This document shows, piece by piece, positions 1 to 6,127 of a stretch of 11,820 bases of DNA (the first letter of the stretch is position 1; each line of letters opens with the position of its first letter). Position numbers and translations under genes: made by a program. The notes under the pieces are model-generated. The model saw only the letters and a program-made list of their open reading frames with translations. It searched no databases and was not told where the DNA came from. Location of the stretch: NCBI GenBank assembly GCA_002354135.1, contig DEKZ01000298.1, positions 11,969 through 23,788 of the forward strand, in the 5' to 3' direction. The DNA comes from Massilia sp. UBA2709. Its GTDB lineage: Bacteria; Pseudomonadota; Gammaproteobacteria; Burkholderiales; Burkholderiaceae_D.

Positions 1-597
1 GGCGCCGGCAAGTCGACCCTGGTCAATGCGCTGCTGGCGCAGGAGCCGGGCATCAAGCTGTCGATCTCGACCACCACGCGTCCGCCGCGCCCGGGCGAGC
101 AGGACGGCCGCGAATACCACTTCACCACCGCCGAGGACTTCGTCGCCCGCGCCGAGCGCGGCGAGTTCCTGGAATGGGCCGAGGTGCACGGCAATTACTA
201 CGGCACCAGCCGCCTGACCGTGGAAAAGGAAATGAAGACCGGCACCGATATCCTGTTGGAAATCGATTGGCAGGGCGCGCGCCAGGTGAAGAAGCAGTTC
301 CCCGACGCGGCCGGCATCTTCATCCTGCCGCCGTCGATCGCGGCCCTGGAAGAGCGCCTGCACAAGCGCGGCACCGACGAACCGCACATCATTACGCGCC
401 GCCTGCTGGCTGCCGGGGGTGAGATCGCTCACGCTCCGGAGTTCGAATATGCTATCATCAACGAAGAGTTCAACGTCGCCCTGGCCGAGCTGCGGGCGAT
501 TGTCCAAGCGACACGTTGCCGCTTCGCCCAACAGGCCGCCCGCAACGCCTCGCTGTTTGCCCAGCTGGGAATCCACGTAAACCAAGCAACCAACTAA
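1..597 (+). CDS. gmk: Guanylate kinase, 5'-truncated by the window edge
   Basis: Transfers a phosphate from ATP to GMP to give GDP in the cytosol, feeding GTP, dGTP and (p)ppGpp synthesis. The frame is open from base 1 and gives 198 residues before TAA. The window begins inside the P-loop (GAGKST), so roughly 15-20 N-terminal residues are missing. The GMP-binding region follows: STTTRPPRPGE, then GREYHF and FLEWAEVHGNYYGTS. Next come DILLEIDWQGA (central strand), the ITRRLLAAGGEI stretch that fits the lid, and the closing EYAIINEEF motif, all in the family order. E. coli Gmk is about 207 residues, so the length agrees. It is followed by rpoZ after 94 bases, the usual proteobacterial neighbourhood. 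No frameshift or missing key residue is seen. Confidence 0.96.
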   Translation, partial: GAGKSTLVNALLAQEPGIKLSISTTTRPPRPGEQDGREYHFTTAEDFVARAERGEFLEWAEVHGNYYGTSRLTVEKEMKTGTDILLEIDWQGARQVKKQFPDAAGIFILPPSIAALEERLHKRGTDEPHIITRRLLAAGGEIAHAPEFEYAIINEEFNVALAELRAIVQATRCRFAQQAARNASLFAQLGIHVNQATN

Positions 598-604
598 CGT
601 AACG

Positions 605-672
605 GAAGCTCGAGAAACCGTAGCGAGCATCGCAGGCCGACACCCCGACGCGCAGTAGGTTTATCGAGCTTC
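605..672 (+). promoter_or_regulatory. Long inverted repeat in the rpoZ leader
   Basis: Bases 605-613 (GAAGCTCGA) are the exact reverse complement of 664-672 (TCGAGCTTC). After one mismatch (614/663) the pairing continues with 615-619 (AAACC) against 658-662 (GGTTT). This gives 14 pairs over a 15-base arm around a 38-base loop. It lies between the gmk stop and the rpoZ ribosome site, ending 7 bases before that site. There is no following T-run, so it is not a simple terminator. An RNA processing or translation-control structure, or a DNA operator, is inferred; the function is unknown. Confidence 0.5.
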
Positions 673-679
673 AACCACT

Positions 680-684
680 AGGAG
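680..684 (+). promoter_or_regulatory. Ribosome binding site of rpoZ
   Basis: AGGAG lies 7 bases before the ATG at 692. It fixes the rpoZ start and is among the clearest Shine-Dalgarno sites in the window. Confidence 0.8.
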
Positions 685-691
685 TTAAAAC

Positions 692-895
692 ATGGCCCGC
701 ATCACCATCGAAGATTGCCTGAAAAACGTCCCGAACCGCTTCCAGCTGACCCTGGCCGCCACCTACCGCGCGCGCCAGCTGCTCCAGGGCCACACCCCGA
801 AGGTCGAAGCCAAGGACAAGCCGACCGTCGTCGCGCTGCGCGAAATCGCCGCCGGTAAAGTCGGCCTGGAAATGCTGAAAAAGGTGCCGATGTAA
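692..895 (+). CDS. rpoZ: DNA-directed RNA polymerase subunit omega
   Basis: Small non-catalytic RNA polymerase subunit that helps fold and hold the beta' subunit. In proteobacteria it also forms part of one ppGpp-binding site on the enzyme. The product is 67 residues, the short form I associate with betaproteobacteria. It opens with MARITIEDCL, followed by NRFQLTLAATYRARQLL, the conserved helix that contacts beta', and then KPTVVALREIA. The start is set by AGGAG 7 bases upstream. It sits between gmk and spoT, as in E. coli and many proteobacteria, and so links the ppGpp-making enzyme with a ppGpp-sensing polymerase subunit. No oddity is seen in the protein. The leader contains a strong inverted repeat (605-672). 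Confidence 0.97.
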   Translation: MARITIEDCLKNVPNRFQLTLAATYRARQLLQGHTPKVEAKDKPTVVALREIAAGKVGLEMLKKVPM

Positions 896-905
896 GGACG
901 GGGCG

Positions 906-921
906 AGGCCCTCGGGGGCCT
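906..921 (+). other. Small GC-rich hairpin between rpoZ and spoT
   Basis: AGGCCC (906-911), loop TCGG, GGGCCT (916-921) form a perfect 6-bp stem just after the rpoZ stop. No T-run follows, so it looks like a processing or stability element rather than an intrinsic terminator. The rest of the 102-base gap holds a short direct repeat (ATTCTGT at 954-960 and 962-968) and no promoter I would defend. Confidence 0.3.
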
Positions 922-997
922 GCTGAAAACGCACTCAAAATCGTCGGCCCGTAATTCTGTTATTCTGTCACCACACTGCGGCTGATCGACATAGCGT

Positions 998-3235
998 ATG
1001 AACCTGTCTACCCCGGATTCGACTCATTCAGGCAATACCCCCGCCCGGGCCAAGCGCCCGGGCAAGCCGCAAGAAACCGCCGAGCCCACGGCCATCGGCG
1101 TTGCATCGGTCACGCAGCTGGTCGATAAACTCTCCGACTACCTCACCCCCGTCGAGCTGAAGAAGGTCAAGGAAGCCTACCGCTTCTCCGACGAGATGCA
1201 TCTCGGCCAGGTGCGCAAGTCGGGCGAACCCTATATCTCGCACCCGATCGCGGTGGCCGAGATCTGCGCCGAGTGGAAGCTCGACGCCCAGGCCATCATG
1301 GCCGCCCTGCTGCACGACGTCATCGAAGACCAGGACGTCAAGAAGGAAGAGCTGCTCGAGCGTTTCGGCCCCCAGGTCGCGAACCTGGTCGACGGCCTGT
1401 CCAAGCTGGAGAAGATCGAGTTCCAGAGCCTGGTCGAGGCGCAGGCGGAAAACTTCCGCAAGATGCTGCTGGCCATGGCGTCCGACGTGCGCGTCATTCT
1501 CATCAAGCTGGCCGACCGCCTGCACAACATGCGCACGCTGGGCGTAATGGCCCCGGCCAAGAAGCGCCGCATCGCCGGCGAGACGATGGAAGTGTATGTG
1601 CCGATCGCGCACCGCCTCGGCCTGAACAACATCTACCGCGAGCTGCAGGACCTGGCGTTCTCGCACCTCTACCCGCTGCGCTACCGCACGCTGTCGAAAG
1701 CGGTCAAGGCGGCGCGCGGCAACCGCCGCGAAGTGGTCAAGAAGATCCTCGAGGCGGTCAAGCAGACGCTGGCCATGGCCGGCATCCATGCCGAGGTCTA
1801 CGGCCGCGAAAAGACCCTGTTCGGCATCTATAAAAAGATGCGCAACAAGCACCTGTCGTTCTCGCAGGTGCTCGACGTCTACGGCTTCCGTATCGTGGTC
1901 GACAGCATCCCGAACTGTTACGTGGCGCTCGGCACCCTGCACGGGCTCTACAAGCCGATGCCCGGCAAGTTCAAGGATTACATCGCGATCCGCAAGATCA
2001 ACGGCTACCAGTCGCTGCACACTACCCTGATCGGCCCCTACGGCACCCCGGTCGAATTCCAGATCCGCACCCAGGACATGCACCGCACCGCGGAAAGCGG
2101 CGTGGCGGCGCACTGGCTGTACAAGACCGGCGACCAGAACATGTCGGACCTGCAGCAGCGCACCCATGCCTGGCTGCAGTCCCTGCTCGACATCCAGCAG
2201 CAGACCGGCGACTCGGCCGAGTTCCTCGAGCACGTGAAGGTCGACCTGTTCCCGGATTCGGTCTACGTGTTCACACCGAAGTCGAAGATCATCGCCCTGC
2301 CGCGCGGCGCCACGGCGCTCGACTTCGCCTACTCGATCCACACCGGCATCGGCGACCACTGCGTGGCCGTCAAGATCAACAACGAGACCCAGCCGCTGCG
2401 CACCGAGCTGCACAACGGCGACATCGTCGAGATCGTCACCGACCCGGATTCGCGCCCGAGCCCGACCTGGCTTAGCTATGTCCGCACCGGCAAGGCGCGC
2501 TCGGCGATCCGCCATCACCTGCGCACGGTGAACGTCAACGAATCGGTCGAGCTGGGCCAGGAACTGCTGGCCCAGGCGCTGGCCGCGCGCGGCATCCAGC
2601 CCGAACTGCCGGCCAGCACCATCGACAAGCTGCTGGCCGAATCCTCGGCCAAGTCGATGGAAGAGCTGTACGCCGACATCGGCATCGGCAAGCGCATGCC
2701 GGCGCTGGTGGCGCGCCACATCTTCGGCCTAATGGAAGGCGAAACCGACGTGCTGCCGTCCAGCGCGCCGCTCGCCGGCGACATCGACCCGGTCACGATC
2801 TACGGCAGCGAAGGCGTGTCGGTGCAGCTGGCGCCCTGCTGCCTGCCGATCCCGGGCGACCAGATCGCGGGCCAGCTGCGCCGCGACCAGGGCCTGGTGG
2901 TGCACACGGCCGACTGCCTGCCGGCCAAGCGCCTGCGCGCCAAGGAACCGGACCGCTGGATCGCCGTGCAATGGGGCGAGGAGCTGAACCGCCGCTTCGA
3001 CTGCCGCATCCGCCTCCTGATCAACAACGAAAAAGGCATCCTCGCGCGCGTGGCGGCCGAGATCGGCGAATCGGACGGCAACATCACCTACGTCGGCATG
3101 GACGAGGACGACGAGAACATGATGACGCAATTGCGCTTCACGATCCAGGTGAAGGACCGCGTGCACCTGGCCCACCTGATCCGCAACCTGCGCCGCGTGG
3201 CGGGCGTCAACCGCGTCGAGCGCGAGCGGGCCTGA
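998..3235 (+). CDS. spoT: Bifunctional (p)ppGpp synthetase/hydrolase SpoT
   Basis: Makes and degrades the stringent-response alarmone (p)ppGpp in the cytosol. It has 745 residues, a normal length for betaproteobacterial SpoT. The HD hydrolase domain is at about 60-200, with H82, H106-D107, E110-D111 and the LADRLHN motif (171-177). The synthetase domain is at about 265-375, with NGYQSLHT (335-342) and VEFQIRT (352-358). Its loop reads KFKD (324-327), the basic RxKD type of bifunctional enzymes, not the acidic type of RelA. A TGS domain covers about 412-480. A conserved cysteine/histidine region has C614, C615, H636 and C640, and a C-terminal ACT domain covers about 666-745. The hydrolase site looks complete, so both activities are expected. 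The ATG at 998 has only a weak ribosome site. The end of this gene is duplicated at 9082-9205. Confidence 0.96.
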   Translation: MNLSTPDSTHSGNTPARAKRPGKPQETAEPTAIGVASVTQLVDKLSDYLTPVELKKVKEAYRFSDEMHLGQVRKSGEPYISHPIAVAEICAEWKLDAQAIMAALLHDVIEDQDVKKEELLERFGPQVANLVDGLSKLEKIEFQSLVEAQAENFRKMLLAMASDVRVILIKLADRLHNMRTLGVMAPAKKRRIAGETMEVYVPIAHRLGLNNIYRELQDLAFSHLYPLRYRTLSKAVKAARGNRREVVKKILEAVKQTLAMAGIHAEVYGREKTLFGIYKKMRNKHLSFSQVLDVYGFRIVVDSIPNCYVALGTLHGLYKPMPGKFKDYIAIRKINGYQSLHTTLIGPYGTPVEFQIRTQDMHRTAESGVAAHWLYKTGDQNMSDLQQRTHAWLQSLLDIQQQTGDSAEFLEHVKVDLFPDSVYVFTPKSKIIALPRGATALDFAYSIHTGIGDHCVAVKINNETQPLRTELHNGDIVEIVTDPDSRPSPTWLSYVRTGKARSAIRHHLRTVNVNESVELGQELLAQALAARGIQPELPASTIDKLLAESSAKSMEELYADIGIGKRMPALVARHIFGLMEGETDVLPSSAPLAGDIDPVTIYGSEGVSVQLAPCCLPIPGDQIAGQLRRDQGLVVHTADCLPAKRLRAKEPDRWIAVQWGEELNRRFDCRIRLLINNEKGILARVAAEIGESDGNITYVGMDEDDENMMTQLRFTIQVKDRVHLAHLIRNLRRVAGVNRVERERA

Positions 3236-3257
3236 GGCGCTGCTTTGGGAGTCCAGC

Positions 3258-3290
3258 AAACAGCCCACGCGAGTGGGCTGTTTGATTTTT
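3258..3290 (+). terminator. Intrinsic terminator after spoT, left copy
   Basis: AAACAGCCCAC (3258-3268), a GCGA tetraloop and GTGGGCTGTTT (3273-3283) make an 11-bp perfect stem, followed by an interrupted T-run (3281-3290, with GA inside). It lies 22 bases after the spoT stop and between two convergent units, so it may also act on the vgrG operon. Its arms match the terminator at 9235-9264, but loop and tail differ. Confidence 0.85.
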
Positions 3291-3339
3291 GCAAGACCTG
3301 TGCGCGGTATTCACAGCTTAGTGAAGCTGTTATGCGCAA

Positions 3340-3987
3340 TTAGCGACGCTGGACAACCGCAACGCTTACCTCGTTCGATTCATAGCCGGACCATTCGACC
3401 TTCACGCGATAGCGGGCAGGCTGCGGTGGCAGGGCCACGTAGGACGCCACATCGATATTGAAGTAGGTACCGGAAAATATTCCCTCGAAGGCAGCAGGAT
3501 CGCGCGGGCGCGATCGAGGGGGAGGAATCGTTATGCTCTGGTCCCGATTGAAGATCGCCCCGCGGTACAATTTCGCCCCGCGGTACAATTGTCCAGTGTC
3601 GACATCGGTAACGATCAACATGCGTGGCCCAGGATGGCGCATCGCCTTGGCAAGATTTATACGGTATATCCCGCACAGTGGGATGATGAGCGCCGGATGT
3701 GACGTGTCTTTTCCAGGCAAAACGACTTGCGAAGGAGCGCGCACTATTACCCCTCGCCAATCGATACCTGGCTCTGCCGGAGAGCATGTAGTCTGCTTAT
3801 TCGTGCCAAATGGTACGTTCTCGAATAATTCGTCGTCGGTCATTATTTCGGTTAGCGTTGAGCTGGACCGGGCCGTTGGGTGCGCAACAGGCGAATAGGT
3901 TTGTTGGGATAGAGCGTCATGACTTACGATTGCCGCCAAACACAAAACGCAAACGGCAGTCACGGATGATGGAGTCCAGGATCGCAT
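3340..3987 (-). CDS. Exported protein, putative T6SS effector immunity paralogue 2
   Basis: I do not recognise a named family. The 215-residue product has an N-terminal hydrophobic segment (about residues 9-22) and a likely signal peptidase I site at A25-L26-S27 before QQ, so it should be periplasmic. Two cysteines of the mature part (in TTCSP and PLCG) are kept in the upstream paralogue and could form a disulfide. The C-terminus ends in a beta-rich stretch (ARYRVKVEW, then SNEVSVAVV). It is the second of two tandem copies. Up to about residue 130 the two align without gaps, and they then differ by one 6-residue insertion made by an 18-bp repeat. At position 23 it has His where the other copy has a lipobox Cys. 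The ATG is 11 bases after the previous stop, with AGAGG at 3996-4000. An immunity role is inferred from export, position and duplication. Confidence 0.72.
   Translation of the reverse strand: MRSWTPSSVTAVCVLCLAAIVSHDALSQQTYSPVAHPTARSSSTLTEIMTDDELFENVPFGTNKQTTCSPAEPGIDWRGVIVRAPSQVVLPGKDTSHPALIIPLCGIYRINLAKAMRHPGPRMLIVTDVDTGQLYRGAKLYRGAIFNRDQSITIPPPRSRPRDPAAFEGIFSGTYFNIDVASYVALPPQPARYRVKVEWSGYESNEVSVAVVQRR
3555..3590. repeat. 18-bp perfect tandem duplication inside paralogue 2
   Basis: The 18-base unit at 3555-3572 is repeated exactly at 3573-3590. It adds six codons, giving LYRGA twice in the protein where the sister gene has a single YRG. This accounts for the whole length difference between the two paralogues (215 against 209 residues). 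Confidence 0.92.
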
Positions 3988-3998
3988 CGGAATGGCCT

Positions 3999-4628
3999 CT
4001 ATGGACGCTGAACGACAGCAATGCTTACTTCGTTCGACTCATAGCCATGCCACTCGACCTTCACGCGATAACGAGCGGTCTGCAGCGGTAGCGTCACATA
4101 TGACGCCACATCGAAGTTGAAATAATTGCCGAAATCTTGCTCTTCAAAGTCAGCGGGGTTGAGCGGAGGCGACGGCGGCGGCGGAACTCTCGGATGCGGG
4201 TCTCGATCGACGACCGGACCACGGTACGTTTTTCCAGTGACAATGTCGGTAACGATCAGCATTGGCGGTCCGGGATGCCGAATCGCCTTCCCAACATTCA
4301 TAAAATAGACCCCACACAAAGGCATGATGAGGGCTGAGTGGGGAGTGTCTTTGTCAGGCATGAAAACTTGGGAAGGGGCGCGCACTTTCACTCCAAGCCA
4401 GTCGATATCTGGCTCTGCCGGAGAGCACGCCGTCTGCTTAGTCGTGTTAAATGGCACGTTTTCGAATAATTTATCGTCGGTCATCATTGTGTTTAGCGTT
4501 AAGCTGGGCGGAGTTGCTGGATACACGACCGGCGAATCGGGTTGTTGGGATTGCGCCGGGCAACTTGCGATTACGGACAGGCACAAAACGCAAACGGTGA
4601 TCGCGTTTAACGGAGAGCAAGAACGCAT
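3999..4628 (-). CDS. Lipoprotein-like exported protein, putative T6SS effector immunity paralogue 1
   Basis: I do not recognise a named family. The product is 209 residues. Its N-terminus is a signal sequence with a plausible lipobox I20-A21-S22-C23, which would lipidate Cys23 and anchor it to a membrane. An alternative signal peptidase I site, A25-Q26-S27 before QQ, is also present. The mature part has two conserved cysteines (TACSP and PLCG), a proline-rich run (about residues 146-154) and a C-terminal beta-rich segment ending SNEVSIAVVQRP. The ATG shares one base with the stop of the metallopeptidase gene (TGATG on the minus strand), so translation is probably coupled. Exported proteins directly after a T6SS effector commonly act as immunity proteins in the periplasm. 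That role is inferred here, and nothing in the sequence proves binding. Confidence 0.75.
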   Translation of the reverse strand: MRSCSPLNAITVCVLCLSVIASCPAQSQQPDSPVVYPATPPSLTLNTMMTDDKLFENVPFNTTKQTACSPAEPDIDWLGVKVRAPSQVFMPDKDTPHSALIMPLCGVYFMNVGKAIRHPGPPMLIVTDIVTGKTYRGPVVDRDPHPRVPPPPSPPLNPADFEEQDFGNYFNFDVASYVTLPLQTARYRVKVEWHGYESNEVSIAVVQRP

Positions 4629-6112
4629 CAGAATGGGTCCCAGCCGTCGCTAAGATCGACTTTCTGAACAGCCGGAACGCAATTGAGGCAGAAGTCGCTA
4701 CGATCATTGGTTGCGCCATACATTACGCATTTAGAACCGTCCAGGTCGGCATCGGAATCATAACGGGCCTGGGTTGCAGATAGGCCATAAAAGCAGTGGT
4801 TTCCGCGATGCCCTTTCGCATCGTCATACCAACTAACAGTTTTATCGGGCAGCTTTCCACTACCGTTCGCCGCCATGCCCATTTTGTGCCCTAATTCGTG
4901 GATAATCACTTCGTTTTGCGTTTTCGGGGCAAAGGGCGACCACCATGCCTTCGTACAAACGCAAATCAGATTCCCGCCAGAGAACGAAATTCCACCTCGC
5001 ATTCTGTCAACAATATTCACGACAAGATAGATTTTGCCGATCGCGAGTGGTAATGCGCTTACATCGATTCGCACGGCATTGGGCTGCTGAGGGATGGCAG
5101 AATTGCTAGCCAGAGGTGTGCATTTCTCTACTGGGATACTGATTGCATCGACGGTAGACCCTCCAGCCTTGATAAACCGTGCGGATACAAACCAACGTTC
5201 GCCTGGTTCGAGCCCGTGCCAGAGAAAATATGGCTCCGGAATGGAACCAGACGCATCGGGCTCGGCAGCAATCGTAATCAGGACTGGTGCACTTCCTGGC
5301 CCAACCGCAGCCGATTTTCTAACCCGGAAATTTTTTTGCTTTACCGCCAAATGCCCGGTGTACGCAATCGCTACTGCGTGAGGCTGTTTTTCGACAGCTA
5401 ACGACTTGGAATAGGCGCTTCTAGCATTGGTCTCAAATGTTTCGGTATCGTCATACCCAATGTTAGGCATATAAGCCATCTCGACCGCGGGCAACTTCAC
5501 CAGTTTGATTTGGTGCTTTGCGTACACCTGCTCCACCAACGCCAGACTGGAAGCACAAGAGGTTAGCGAGTGCATCTTCAGCTCCACGTAGTAGATCAAC
5601 CGGTGCACCTCCAGAATCCCGGTCGATACTGTTACGCCGCGCGTGTCGGTAGCGCGAAACACATATTTATCATTGCCCGCAGCGCCTACGAAAAAATCGT
5701 CGAGCGGCAAGGCCAAGCTTCCGTCGCTTCCCGTTGTGTAAGACTTTTGTTCTTTCTGGTAGGCGAAGCGAGGATTTCGCGCCAGCTCTCCCGCCGTGTA
5801 CTGAGCATTACTGTCAAGAGGCTCGCACTTGACCGTGAAGGAGTAGGTTCCAGGCTTATTGAAGAACACCTTCAGGCGAATTTTATTTCCAGCACGATAG
5901 ACATTCGGAACGATCTTGCCGTCCACAAAGCTGTCGGACTCGCTCAGGTTGACGAATTGCTTGACGCTGTTCGCCTCAGTGCCGTCGCTATTGAGGAAGA
6001 CAATCCGCGCGATTCCCGGCGGCCCGACTTTGACCCTGATCTCCTTTCGGACCTTGTTCTCGACAGGGTTGGTCTCGGCGCTGCCCGCATTCTTGAATTT
6101 TGTGGTGGCCAT
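4628..6112 (-). CDS. Putative T6SS effector, archaemetzincin-like zinc metallopeptidase
   Basis: The product has 494 residues and no signal peptide or membrane segment, as expected for cargo loaded onto a spike. Near the C-terminus is the zinc site H405-E-L-G-H409 followed by G412. After an insertion comes H439-C440, then C462-V-M464-Y-G, which looks like a metzincin Met-turn, and finally C475-x-x-C478. This order (HExxHxxG, HC, CxM, CxxC) recalls archaemetzincins, whose cysteines bind a second, structural zinc. H439 (or H435) is the likely third ligand. Residues 1-170 are beta-rich, with possible Ig-like segments. The stretch from about 171 (YYVELKM) may begin the peptidase fold, with another beta-rich insert at about 275-370. 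The gene lies 15 bases after vgrG and overlaps the next gene by one base. A peptidase effector delivered by this VgrG is inferred; substrate unknown. GC is lower than the flanks. Confidence 0.75.
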   Translation of the reverse strand: MATTKFKNAGSAETNPVENKVRKEIRVKVGPPGIARIVFLNSDGTEANSVKQFVNLSESDSFVDGKIVPNVYRAGNKIRLKVFFNKPGTYSFTVKCEPLDSNAQYTAGELARNPRFAYQKEQKSYTTGSDGSLALPLDDFFVGAAGNDKYVFRATDTRGVTVSTGILEVHRLIYYVELKMHSLTSCASSLALVEQVYAKHQIKLVKLPAVEMAYMPNIGYDDTETFETNARSAYSKSLAVEKQPHAVAIAYTGHLAVKQKNFRVRKSAAVGPGSAPVLITIAAEPDASGSIPEPYFLWHGLEPGERWFVSARFIKAGGSTVDAISIPVEKCTPLASNSAIPQQPNAVRIDVSALPLAIGKIYLVVNIVDRMRGGISFSGGNLICVCTKAWWSPFAPKTQNEVIIHELGHKMGMAANGSGKLPDKTVSWYDDAKGHRGNHCFYGLSATQARYDSDADLDGSKCVMYGATNDRSDFCLNCVPAVQKVDLSDGWDPF

Positions 6113-6127
6113 GGGATAAGCAAACCT

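Larger units (their letters stand above)
3340..4628 (-). repeat. Tandem gene duplication (two paralogous open frames)
   Basis: The genes at 3999-4628 and 3340-3987 encode proteins that align along their whole length, with roughly two thirds of residues identical by eye. Similarity is strongest in the mature part and weaker in the signal peptide and the proline-rich segment. The DNA also matches at the 3' ends, for example the CTTACCTCGTTCG and CTTACTTCGTTCG segments near 3365 and 4023. The copies are in the same orientation, 11 bases apart. Confidence 0.9.

Noticed and set aside
954..968. TATTCT within the ATTCTGT repeat as a spoT -10 box
   Set aside because: No acceptable -35 hexamer at the right distance, so a spoT promoter is not claimed.
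1028..2719. 563-codon minus-strand open frame over spoT
   Set aside because: Antisense shadow of an intact SpoT, with no recognisable domain and a biased composition.
3313..3330. Hairpin (ACAGCTT / AAGCTGT) as terminator of the vgrG operon
   Set aside because: The 7-bp stem is real, but no T-run follows on the minus strand. It may be a weak or factor-assisted stop, which I cannot show.
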